Source of the DNA: Clostridiaceae bacterium
GTDB taxonomy: Bacteria; Bacillota; Clostridia; Saccharofermentanales; Fastidiosipilaceae
Assembly (NCBI GenBank): GCA_012800515.1
Contig: JAAZJE010000100.1
Location: forward strand, 1 to 6,913
DNA: 6,913 nt
Reading direction: 5' to 3'
Shown here in pieces: positions 1 to 6,754 of the stretch; the stretch's first letter is position 1, and the number at the start of each line of letters is the position of its first letter. Both the position numbers and the translations under genes were made by a program. The notes beneath the pieces were generated by a model. The model made no database searches, was not told the DNA's origin, and saw only the letters and a program-made list of their open reading frames with translations.

Positions 1-136
1 GCTTATGGAAAGGCTTTTCGCATTATTTACTATCGCATTAGATACTTGTTTGGGGAAAACTGACACAATATTGCAGACTGACGAAATCTATAACGAGAAT
101 CACGGAAAATTTTACGAAAACTCAAATGTAGCCCCC
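1..136. other. upstream flank, no confident gene
   Basis: No complete gene is visible here. The plus-strand frame beginning at base 1 stays open for 20 codons (ending in LFGEN) and stops with TGA at 61-63. It could be the C-terminal tail of a gene lying left of the window, but 20 open codons are easily found by chance and I do not recognise the peptide. Bases 64-136 are AT-rich, with short A and T runs just upstream of the rpsU promoter that could act as an UP-like element; this is inference only. Confidence 0.3.
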
Positions 137-166
137 TTGACCTGATTCAATCCTTTTTGTTATACT
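137..166 (+). promoter_or_regulatory. sigma-70-type promoter of rpsU
   Basis: TTGACC at 137-142 is one base from the -35 consensus. It is followed after 18 bases by TATACT at 161-166, a close match to the -10 consensus (17 bases if the hexamer is read as TTATAC at 160-165). Transcription would start around 173, giving a leader of roughly 48 bases before the rpsU start codon. It is the best promoter match found upstream of the rpsU-recJ-rel cluster and probably serves all three genes. Confidence 0.7.
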
Positions 167-175
167 TATCAGGCA

Positions 176-209
176 CTCTTTGTGAGACCTATTTGAGTAG
201 CGCAAAGGG
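176..209 (+). promoter_or_regulatory. leader hairpin overlapping the rpsU ribosome binding site
   Basis: Bases 176-184 (CTCTTTGTG) can pair with 201-209 (CGCAAAGGG) to form a nine-pair stem with two G-U pairs around a 16-base loop. The 3' arm includes the first bases of the rpsU Shine-Dalgarno tract (204-213), so folding would partly hide the ribosome binding site. The pairing is visible in the sequence. A regulatory role, for example feedback by bS21 itself, is inference. Confidence 0.35.
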
Positions 210-220
210 GGTGAGATGAT

Positions 221-394
221 ATGACTGAGATAAGAGTTAAAGAGAACGAATCGTTAGACAGCGCTCTGCGGAGATTTAAGCGCTCCTGCGCGCGTTCGGG
301 TATTTTAGCCGAGGTGCGTAAGCGCGAGTACTACGAAAAGCCCAGCGTTCGTCGTAAAAAGAAAGCGGAGGCGGCTCGTAAGCGTAAACGCTGA
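221..394 (+). CDS. rpsU: 30S ribosomal protein bS21
   Basis: This gene encodes a 57-residue protein that reads clearly as small-subunit ribosomal protein bS21. The family sits on the 30S platform near the 3' end of 16S rRNA and helps initiation and mRNA engagement. Recognisable parts are the N-terminal stretch VKENESLDSALRRFKR, the central EVRKREYYEKPSVRRKKK, and a very basic tail ending RKRKR. Length and composition match Bacillota members. The ATG at 221 follows AAGGGGGTGA (204-213), a long, near-perfect complement of the 16S rRNA 3' end. An ATG at 216 opens only two codons before a stop, which supports 221. A strong promoter lies upstream and an intrinsic terminator downstream, so rpsU can be made as a short abundant transcript, with recJ and rel receiving read-through. 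Confidence 0.96.
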   Translation: MTEIRVKENESLDSALRRFKRSCARSGILAEVRKREYYEKPSVRRKKKAEAARKRKR

Positions 395-473
395 TGCGAA
401 GCGGTTATCATTCCCGGTAGCCGTCGCCAAGCAGAAAACAACAGATGCAGCAGTTCTGCACTGGGAGGAAGAG

Positions 474-503
474 AGCCCGACGTCTGACGATGTCGGGCTT
501 TTT
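474..503 (+). terminator. intrinsic terminator after rpsU
   Basis: Bases 474-484 (AGCCCGACGTC) pair with 489-499 (GATGTCGGGCT) through eleven base pairs including one G-U. They enclose the four-base loop TGAC and run into TTTTT (499-503). This is a textbook rho-independent terminator. It ends only 22 bases before the recJ start codon. I see no promoter between rpsU and recJ, so it probably works as a partial terminator that lowers downstream expression. Confidence 0.85.
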
Positions 504-525
504 AGCTTAAAGGGAAGGAAGCGTA

Positions 526-2832
526 ATGGCGGATATCAGCAAACAATTCCGGCACAGCACCTGGTATTATCGGGCGGATCCGAATGGCGGACAGGCGGCG
601 TCTATGACGGCAACGACTGCGACTGTGGCTACAACCGCGTCTGCGCTTGCGGTCGCGTCTGCGGCTCCCGGTCGAACCGGCGCATCCGGGCGGGCTCCGG
701 AGCAGATAGTACGGGATTTGCTTACCGCACGCGGGCAGGGGCGCGAGCCGATGCCGCTGAAATTCGCCGCCGACAGCGATCAATATGTCCTCGATGAGTG
801 GGAGCGGCTACCGGCTCCGGAGGATTTTACGGAGATGCCGGCCGCCACCGGGCGCCTTCTGGCGGCGGTGCTTAAAAAGGAAAAAATTCTTATTCACGGC
901 GATTATGACGTCGACGGAATTTGCGCAACGGTAGTTCTGTTGCGCTTTTTGCGGCGTTGCCGGGCCGATGTCGACTACTATATTCCCGAGCGCCTGACCG
1001 ACGGATACGGTCTGACTCAAAGCGGGGTCGACCTCGCCGTTTCCGGGCATTACGATCTGGTTGTCACTGTTGATTGCGGGATTCGCTCTTTTGAAGAAGC
1101 GGAAACTCTGACCACAGCCGGTATCGACCTGATAATTACCGACCATCATGAACCGCTTATCGAGCACGGGAGAATCGTTCTTCCTCGGGCGAGCGCGGTA
1201 CTCAATCCTAAAATTCCGGAATCGGGCTACCCGTTCAAGGATTTGGCCGGGGTGAGCGTGGCGCTCAAGTTCTGTGCGGCTCTCGGTCCGATCTTCGGAC
1301 ACAAAGATGCCTGGGAGGAGGGTGAAATTCTGGCCGCTTTGGGCACCTTGGCGGACAGCATGCCTTTGGTCGGGGAGAATCGCCTGATTGTCCGACGCGC
1401 TCTGCCGCGCCTGGCTACGCTTGCTGAAGAGGACGGCGGCTATCCGGGGCTGGCGGCTTTGTTGGCGACGGTGATACCGCATCCGGATGACCGCGCTGGA
1501 TTGAGCGCGACTGACCTGGCTTATAAACTGATTCCGTTGCTCAATGCGGCCGGACGGCTCGGCAGTTGCGAAGATGCCGTTCGCCTGCTGTTGGCGGATA
1601 CGGCCGCGGCGGCGCAGCCGTATATCGCCGCTCTGCAGGCCGGGAATGTCGAACGTCGAGCGATTCAGGACTACGTCTTTTTTGCGGCTCTGCGCATGTT
1701 GGGGGAGAACCCGGAACTGGCCGGCGAGCCGCTTCTGATTCTGGCCGGCGAAGATTGGCATCCGGGTGTCCTGGGCATTGTCGCGGCGCGTCTGATGGAG
1801 GTCTTTACCAGGCCGGTACTTTTGCTGGCGGCCGAGGATAATTTATTGCGCGGGTCCGGCCGTGCTCCCGATGGCTTTAATTTGCTGGAGATTCTGGAAC
1901 GTTGCGGGGAACATTTGGCGACTTTCGGCGGCCATGCTGCGGCTTGCGGGCTGAGTGTTCTGCCGGAGAATCTGCCCGCGCTACGGACAGCTTTGCGCAC
2001 GATACTGCGCGACCGGAGACCCGCCGAGCCGCGGCAAATGATTGATCTCGTTCTGACACCGGAGGAAATCAATCCGGCGACCGCCGAGGCAATCAGCGAG
2101 CTGGAACCCTTCGGCAAGGGCTGGGAAGAACCGAAATACTGCACTTTCAATCTGCCGATCACGGCCTGCCGGGTGATCGGTTCCGGCGGGGAGCATCTTG
2201 AGTTAACTCTTGCGACTGGCGGCGGCAGAACGGAGCGGGCCGTGATGTTCCAGGCCGCCGGCAAGGCGTCGCTGATCGAAAATTTGCTTCAAAAGCAGGG
2301 AACGGCTTATGCCGACTGTGTATTTAAATTCCGCGCCGCCTCTTGGCAGGGGAAACCGAAGCTGGACATCGTGGTCGAGGAATTGGCTCTGCGCCCGAGC
2401 GCCGATTTTTCGCTGGTGCACTATTTGCCGGAGGAGTGGCGGGGCGAACAGATTTCCGCGCTGGAACTGGGCTATATCTGGCGTCTGTGCGAACAAAGCC
2501 TCTCGGCGGGCGTTGCAATTGTTGATTTGGGCGAACTTTCGATGGCTGTAGCCGAGCGTTGGCAACGTTTGCCCGGCGCTAATTTATTGCATGGTTGTTT
2601 AAAGCTGTTTCAACAGGCGGGGATTCTGATACAATACAGGGAATCCGTTTCAGTTCCGCGTCTGACCCCCGAGTCGGGCTGGCGGAGAGTCGCGGAGCTT
2701 TTGCCGCCGGAGTTGGCCTGGCGCCACGTTGCCCGGCCGGTGATTCTGGTACGACCATCAGTGCGGGGGGAGCGCCGTCGGCTCAGCGAGCTGGAAGAAT
2801 ACGCGGCGCTGTTCGCACCCGACGGCGACTGA
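526..2832 (+). CDS. recJ: single-stranded-DNA-specific 5'-3' exonuclease RecJ
   Basis: RecJ degrades single-stranded DNA 5' to 3' in recombinational repair, mismatch repair and processing of stalled forks in the cytoplasm. The 768-residue product carries the DHH phosphoesterase motifs: HGDYDVDG (124-131), VTVDCGI (180-186), ITDHHE (204-209), NPK (227-229), and LADSMPLVGENR (275-286) with the metal-binding Asp277. The DHHA1 half has LNAAGRLG (339-346), SGRAPDG (444-450) and GGHAAACG (468-475), where a Cys replaces the more usual Ala. An OB-fold region with the LEPFGKG signature (526-532) follows, then about 150 extra C-terminal residues as in Gram-positive RecJ. Residues of about 23-58 form an Ala/Thr/Ser-rich insertion between the WYYRADP motif (13-19) and the catalytic core. 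The ATG at 526 follows AGGGAAGGAAG (511-521). The conserved WYYRADP lies upstream of the next Met (residue 27), which supports this start. rel begins 36 bases after the stop, so the two are likely co-transcribed. Confidence 0.96.
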   Translation: MADISKQFRHSTWYYRADPNGGQAASMTATTATVATTASALAVASAAPGRTGASGRAPEQIVRDLLTARGQGREPMPLKFAADSDQYVLDEWERLPAPEDFTEMPAATGRLLAAVLKKEKILIHGDYDVDGICATVVLLRFLRRCRADVDYYIPERLTDGYGLTQSGVDLAVSGHYDLVVTVDCGIRSFEEAETLTTAGIDLIITDHHEPLIEHGRIVLPRASAVLNPKIPESGYPFKDLAGVSVALKFCAALGPIFGHKDAWEEGEILAALGTLADSMPLVGENRLIVRRALPRLATLAEEDGGYPGLAALLATVIPHPDDRAGLSATDLAYKLIPLLNAAGRLGSCEDAVRLLLADTAAAAQPYIAALQAGNVERRAIQDYVFFAALRMLGENPELAGEPLLILAGEDWHPGVLGIVAARLMEVFTRPVLLLAAEDNLLRGSGRAPDGFNLLEILERCGEHLATFGGHAAACGLSVLPENLPALRTALRTILRDRRPAEPRQMIDLVLTPEEINPATAEAISELEPFGKGWEEPKYCTFNLPITACRVIGSGGEHLELTLATGGGRTERAVMFQAAGKASLIENLLQKQGTAYADCVFKFRAASWQGKPKLDIVVEELALRPSADFSLVHYLPEEWRGEQISALELGYIWRLCEQSLSAGVAIVDLGELSMAVAERWQRLPGANLLHGCLKLFQQAGILIQYRESVSVPRLTPESGWRRVAELLPPELAWRHVARPVILVRPSVRGERRRLSELEEYAALFAPDGD

Positions 2833-2868
2833 GGCGACCGAAAAACAACAGAGAGGAGGAATCAGTGT

Positions 2869-5187
2869 ATGGAGACCGATGTACCGACAATTGATCTGGA
2901 TCAACAATACGCCGCCTTGCGCAAACAAGTCGCCGCCTATATGGGCGAAGATTACGATTTTGCGCGCCTGGACAAAGCCTATGCCATGGCACGTGACGCT
3001 CATGCCGGTCAGTTGCGCGACAACGGCGAGCCATACATGGTTCATCCTTTATCCGTTACGGAGATCATGACCACTTTGAACGTCGACGAAACTACTCTGG
3101 TCGCGACGCTCCTGCACGATACGGTCGAAGACACGGACTTGACTCTCGAACAGCTTCGGGAAGAGTTCGGTGAAGAAGTCGCCAATTTGGTCGACGGAGT
3201 GACAAAGCTCGGTCGGGTGAGTTTTACGTCCACCGAGGAGCTCCAGGCCGAAAACTTCCGCAAAATGTTTCTGGCCATGGCGCAGGACATTCGCGTGGTT
3301 CTTATTAAGCTGGCCGACCGCCTGCACAATATGCGGACGATCAAGTACTGTTCGATTGAAAAGCAGCAGGCCAAGGCACATGAAACGCTGGATATTTACG
3401 CACCTTTGGCGGATCGTCTCGGTATATATAGATGGAAATGGGAGTTGGAGGATCTGTGTCTGCGCTACATAGACCGCCAGGCCTATTACGAATTGGTGGG
3501 CGCCATTTCCCAACGCCGTTCCGAGCGCGAAGAAGTCATGAACGAGATTGTGACCGCACTCCAGGAAGCGGTTAAACGCATGGGTATAGACGCGCAGGTT
3601 GAGGGGCGTCCCAAGCATTTCTACAGTATCTACAAAAAGATGAGAGACCAGGAGAAGAGTCTGGAGCAGATTTTCGATCTTTTCGCCACGCGCATTATCG
3701 TTCCGACTTTGGCCGACTGCTATTCGGTACTGGGTCTTGTTCATGAGATGTACCGCCCCATACCGGGGCGGTTTAAAGATTATATTTCCGTCCCCAAGCC
3801 GAACCGCTACCAGTCGTTGCACACCACGGTCATCGGCTCCCGCGGCATACCCTTTGAGGTGCAGATCCGCACTTATGAGATGCATCAGGTCGCGGAGTAC
3901 GGCATCGCGGCGCATTGGCGCTATAAGGGCGGGAAAACCGACCCGAACCTGCGTTTGGACTCCACCGATGAGAAATTGACGTGGCTCCGCCAGCTTCTCG
4001 AATGGCAGAAGGACATGAAGGATGCCGGCGAATATCTCGAGCAGTTGCGGGAAGGTCTGGTCACGAACGACGTTTTCGTTTTCACGCCCAAGGGAGATGT
4101 CCTGGCCCTGCCGGACGGCTCCACACCGATCGACTTTGCCTACAGCATTCACAGCGATATCGGCAACCATATGTTCGGTGTCAAGATCAACGGACGCATG
4201 GTTCCGATTAATACCGTGCTCAAGAACGGTGATATAGTTGAGATTCTGACATCGGAGAAGATAAGCGGTCCCAGCCGCGACTGGCTGAAAATCGCCCGCA
4301 GTGCCTCAACGCGCAATAAAATCAATCAATGGTTCCGCAAGCAAGCGCGCACCTCCAATGTACAGCGCGGCAAGGAACTGCTGGATAGAGAGATTCAGCG
4401 CGGCGGCTTCAAGCCCGAGGATTTGATGAAGGATAAGTTCGTCAGGCCCCTGCTGACTCGCTACAACTTCCGCACCGTCGATGACCTGCTGGCCTCCATA
4501 GGCTATGCCGGTTTGACTGCCGGAAAGGCTTTTGCACGCCTGCGTGATGAATATATCCGCAGCCTGCCCGACGATGAGCGCCGCGCCATGGGTTATCATC
4601 TCAGCCATACCGGGCAGGTGGTTTACAGCCCGGTCACGGAACAGGTGGCGACGACGGGCGAAATCACTCAGCCTACGACGAGCAGTCAGGGCAAGTGGCG
4701 TAAGGGTCGCAATGACTTGGGCATTATCGTTAAGGACATCGACAACTGTCTGCTGCGTTTGTCGCGTTGTTGCAACCCGGTGCCGGGAGATCCCATAATC
4801 GGCTATATCAGCCGCGGTCGCGGAGTTGCCGTACACCGTCGCGATTGCCCCAATATCCGTAGCCTATTGGAAAAGGCCAATAAAGGCTCGGCCGAGGCCG
4901 AGCGAGCGAGCCGTCTGATCGACGTGGCCTGGGACGATGAGCAGACCGGCAGCACATATCAGGTTGCATTGCGGATCATCGCCCACGACCGCCGCCACCT
5001 CCTGGCCGACGTCTCGAACGCCATTTCCGATGAAAAGACGACAATTCTGTCCGGCTCAATGACCTCGGTCAAGGACGTCACCGCAACGGTGAACGTGGTC
5101 ATCGAAATCAGCGATCAGAACCAATATAATCGTATCGTCGGTCGCATCAAGGCGATCCGCGATGTCATCGACGTGCAGCGCCATTGA
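2869..5187 (+). CDS. rel: bifunctional (p)ppGpp synthetase/hydrolase Rel (RelA/SpoT family)
   Basis: This 772-residue protein makes and degrades the alarmone (p)ppGpp, the signal of the stringent response, and the long form senses uncharged tRNA on the ribosome. The N-terminal HD hydrolase keeps its metal ligands: His45, His83-Asp84 in LLHDTVEDT, and Asp150 in KLADRLHN. The synthetase domain has HFYSIYKKM (250-258), Asp270, PNRYQSLHTT (311-320) and Glu330 in FEVQIRT. The RFKD motif (301-304) is the RXKD form typical of bifunctional enzymes rather than the EXDD of synthetase-only RelA. The regulatory half holds a TGS domain (about 400-462), a helical region, a zinc-finger-like domain with Cys634-Cys635, His656 and Cys660, and a C-terminal ACT domain (about 697-772). 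Nothing is truncated, so both activities are expected. The ATG at 2869 follows AGAGGAGGA (2852-2860). The gene ends in tandem stops TGATAA and is followed by a terminator. In many Bacillota apt or dtd lie next to rel; neither is visible here. Confidence 0.96.
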   Translation: METDVPTIDLDQQYAALRKQVAAYMGEDYDFARLDKAYAMARDAHAGQLRDNGEPYMVHPLSVTEIMTTLNVDETTLVATLLHDTVEDTDLTLEQLREEFGEEVANLVDGVTKLGRVSFTSTEELQAENFRKMFLAMAQDIRVVLIKLADRLHNMRTIKYCSIEKQQAKAHETLDIYAPLADRLGIYRWKWELEDLCLRYIDRQAYYELVGAISQRRSEREEVMNEIVTALQEAVKRMGIDAQVEGRPKHFYSIYKKMRDQEKSLEQIFDLFATRIIVPTLADCYSVLGLVHEMYRPIPGRFKDYISVPKPNRYQSLHTTVIGSRGIPFEVQIRTYEMHQVAEYGIAAHWRYKGGKTDPNLRLDSTDEKLTWLRQLLEWQKDMKDAGEYLEQLREGLVTNDVFVFTPKGDVLALPDGSTPIDFAYSIHSDIGNHMFGVKINGRMVPINTVLKNGDIVEILTSEKISGPSRDWLKIARSASTRNKINQWFRKQARTSNVQRGKELLDREIQRGGFKPEDLMKDKFVRPLLTRYNFRTVDDLLASIGYAGLTAGKAFARLRDEYIRSLPDDERRAMGYHLSHTGQVVYSPVTEQVATTGEITQPTTSSQGKWRKGRNDLGIIVKDIDNCLLRLSRCCNPVPGDPIIGYISRGRGVAVHRRDCPNIRSLLEKANKGSAEAERASRLIDVAWDDEQTGSTYQVALRIIAHDRRHLLADVSNAISDEKTTILSGSMTSVKDVTATVNVVIEISDQNQYNRIVGRIKAIRDVIDVQRH

Positions 5188-5227
5188 TAATTCCACGCTC
5201 TTCTGCCGTGTTCTTGCCGTGCCGCCT

Positions 5228-5250
5228 GCGCCCTCCGCGGCGCTTTTTTT
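5228..5250 (+). terminator. intrinsic terminator after rel
   Basis: GCGCC (5228-5232) pairs with GGCGC (5239-5243) around a six-base loop and is followed at once by seven T residues (5244-5250). A competing pairing of GCCGC (5221-5225) with GCGGC (5237-5241) is possible. The position 40 bases after the rel stop marks the end of the rpsU-recJ-rel unit. Confidence 0.75.
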
Positions 5251-5292
5251 GTACCTGCGACTATCCCGGCCCAACACTCGTGTTTTAATTGA

Positions 5293-5305
5293 AAAAGTGA
5301 CTTTT
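5293..5305. repeat. 13-base palindrome AAAAGTGACTTTT, possible operator
   Basis: AAAAGT (5293-5298) and ACTTTT (5300-5305) are perfect inverted copies around a single G. The palindrome lies in the AT-rich spacer between the rel terminator and the DUF559-type gene, about 26 bases upstream of that gene's candidate -35 box. A binding site for a regulator is possible, but no regulator gene is in view and short A/T palindromes arise easily in such DNA. Confidence 0.3.
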
Positions 5306-5330
5306 AATATATTTTCACATAGTTTTGCTC

Positions 5331-5359
5331 TTGATTTATTTATCAATATTTGTTAAGCT
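5331..5359 (+). promoter_or_regulatory. possible promoter of the DUF559-type nuclease gene
   Basis: TTGATT (5331-5336) and TAAGCT (5354-5359) are separated by 17 bases. The dinucleotide TG sits one base before the -10 hexamer, as in extended -10 promoters. The -10 match is weak, but the surrounding 5281-5350 stretch is markedly more AT-rich than the genes, and a terminator separates this gene from rel, so it needs its own promoter. The leader to the ATG at 5407 would be about 40 bases. Confidence 0.4.
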
Positions 5360-5392
5360 GGTCGTACAAATCACGGTACATAGTCCGCCTTT

Positions 5393-5400
5393 GGGAGGAG
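5393..5400 (+). promoter_or_regulatory. ribosome binding site fixing the start at 5407
   Basis: GGGAGGAG ends six bases before the ATG at 5407, which is ideal spacing. The reading frame is open back to a TTG at 5350, but that codon has no Shine-Dalgarno sequence and falls inside the candidate promoter, so the ATG is preferred. Confidence 0.8.
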
Positions 5401-5406
5401 TTGTCC

Positions 5407-6558
5407 ATGGGTAAAAAGGAAGTAAATAGAAATATCTATCTCAGCCATTGGGACGCGCTCAGGTATTGGCAGGTTCCGTTTATCGACGCGCATTTTGATC
5501 TCGACGATCTTCGCGGCGGTAACATTCACATGACCGTCTTTGATTATAAAGCGCGTCGCCGAAAGAAAGGTTACCGAATTCATTGCTGTACTTTAGACGT
5601 TCCGGCGAAATACTTGCGTCATGACGAGAGAGCGGGAATTCATGTCGTCGCTCCGGCGTTCGCATACCTCCAAGTCGTATCCGATCTAGACAAACATGAA
5701 CGCATTTTGTTGGGAAAACTGCTCTGCGCCTACCCGGACGGTTTGTATTCCGAGCCCTTGGTTACCGTGAAAGAATTGCTCGTTTGCGCCGAGGAAATGA
5801 AGTGGCATCGCGGTCGAAAGAAAGCGCTGAACGCCCTTAAATATGCCAAAGATGGTAGCAACTCGCCGCGCGAAGCCCTTATTCATATGTTGCTCTCGCT
5901 TCCTCATGCGTTGGGCGGGGCAAATCTTCAGGATTTGGTTATGAATTATGAGATACGAGTCGCGCCGGGACTGCTCGCTCCGGGAGAGTCAGGCATCTAT
6001 TATGCCGACTATGCTTTGCCGGAGGAGAAAATTCTGATCGAGTTTGACAGTCGAACTTATCACAGTAGCAGGGAAGCTCGGGAAGCTGATGAGCGCCGAG
6101 CCCGGATCCTACAGCTTAACGGCTACGATGTGTATAGTTTGACGACGGAACAGGTTGAAGATCCGATCGAGTTGCAGAGAGTTGTCGACGAGATTTCCCA
6201 TGGTCGGCTCCGCAGGCGGCGGCGGATTAGGGCGCGGCGTTTCTGGGAGATGCGGCTGAGGCTGCAGGCCCTGCTGACGGATCGTCCTCCCTCCGACGAA
6301 GTCGCGGGTGACGTAGATCGTTACGTTGCCTATTGCGAAGAACGGGAGGCGAGGCTGGAACTGGAACGCCACTCCGTGATGAGTCTGTTCCTGGGTCCGA
6401 TTCGTTGGGGCTTTGCGAAGTGGAAGTGGAATCGGGATATGCTTCGTCGGGTGGCCGCCGAAATTCGCCAATGTCTTGCGGTTGGCCGACAGTTGGGGGA
6501 GCGGATTTATCGGCGAAGCTACCCGGTTCGGTCGGTGCCGATCGGAGCACCGGGCTGA
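5407..6558 (+). CDS. DUF559-type (Vsr-like, PD-(D/E)XK) endonuclease-domain protein of unknown role
   Basis: This gene encodes a 383-residue, probably cytoplasmic protein with no signal peptide or membrane segment visible. Residues of about 196-260 carry the DUF559/Vsr-like nuclease pattern: Asp201 in YADYALP, then ILIEFDSRTYH with Glu212, Asp214 and His219, then Asp228 and Arg231, and LQLNGYDVYSLT. The upstream NSPREA segment with Glu156 fits the helix that opens this fold. The N-terminal part (LSHWDALRYW at 12-21, and HVVAPAFAYLQV at 79-90) resembles, from memory, uncharacterised DUF559-linked proteins of Coriobacteriia and other anaerobes, some of which carry AbiEi-like N-termini. A strongly basic stretch (268-278) and an Arg/Trp-rich tail suggest contact with nucleic acid. 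The gene has its own start signals and terminator and no neighbouring methylase, helicase or toxin. A role in defence, repair or mobile-element biology is possible but unproven. Nuclease activity is inferred from the motif only. Confidence 0.8.
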   Translation: MGKKEVNRNIYLSHWDALRYWQVPFIDAHFDLDDLRGGNIHMTVFDYKARRRKKGYRIHCCTLDVPAKYLRHDERAGIHVVAPAFAYLQVVSDLDKHERILLGKLLCAYPDGLYSEPLVTVKELLVCAEEMKWHRGRKKALNALKYAKDGSNSPREALIHMLLSLPHALGGANLQDLVMNYEIRVAPGLLAPGESGIYYADYALPEEKILIEFDSRTYHSSREAREADERRARILQLNGYDVYSLTTEQVEDPIELQRVVDEISHGRLRRRRRIRARRFWEMRLRLQALLTDRPPSDEVAGDVDRYVAYCEEREARLELERHSVMSLFLGPIRWGFAKWKWNRDMLRRVAAEIRQCLAVGRQLGERIYRRSYPVRSVPIGAPG

Positions 6559-6728
6559 TTTTGCTGTAGGCAACTCCGTCGTGCGGGCAAATTTACCGCC
6601 GGGCCGAACAATCCGAATAATCCCAAAGCGCTACCGCCGATCCATCCGGTGGGCGAAGCTGTGCCTGTGCGCGGCAGTCCGAGTACCTAAATACCAGTCC
6701 AATCCGTACGAATTTCTCCAAACGTAAG
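6559..6728 (+). other. 3' spacer without a confident gene
   Basis: This stretch lies between the DUF559-type stop codon and its terminator. In the same frame as that gene, 43 more codons are open after the TGA, up to a TAA at 6688-6690, with a Pro/Asn-rich peptide (PNNPNNPKALPPIHPVGE). In the +2 frame another open stretch runs from inside the gene to a TAA at 6725-6727. Neither has a start codon with a ribosome binding site, so it is best read as a 3' untranslated region or a decayed coding tail. A nine-base GGCGAAGCT appears both at 6512-6520 and at 6652-6660 and is probably chance. Confidence 0.4.
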
Positions 6729-6754
6729 ACCGAGCCGCCGTGCTCGGTTTTTTT
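6729..6754 (+). terminator. intrinsic terminator after the DUF559-type gene
   Basis: ACCGAGC (6729-6735) pairs perfectly with GCTCGGT (6742-6748) around a six-base loop, and seven T residues follow (6748-6754). On the minus strand the stem is followed only by a weak T-containing run, so it mainly stops plus-strand transcripts, although some bidirectional action is possible. Confidence 0.85.

Noticed and set aside
446..460. Small hairpin TGCAG-CAGTT-CTGCA as a second terminator
   Set aside because: It has only five base pairs and no following T run, and the strong terminator lies just downstream.
808..1761. 317-codon open frame antisense to recJ
   Set aside because: It lies wholly opposite the conserved DHH and DHHA1 motifs of recJ, its product looks like no known family (Arg/Gln-rich), and GC-rich genes often throw such shadows.
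3049..4170. 373-codon open frame antisense to rel
   Set aside because: It sits opposite the HD and synthetase domains of rel, whose catalytic residues are intact, and shows no recognisable domain or ribosome binding site.
5350..5406. TTG start at 5350 for the nuclease gene, adding 19 residues
   Set aside because: There is no Shine-Dalgarno sequence before it and it overlaps the candidate promoter, whereas the ATG at 5407 has GGGAGGAG at ideal spacing.
6413..6727. 104-codon open frame overlapping the end of the nuclease gene in another frame
   Set aside because: It has no ribosome binding site, an odd Arg/Ser-rich composition in the overlapping part, and no recognisable family. Its end next to the terminator is the only point in its favour.
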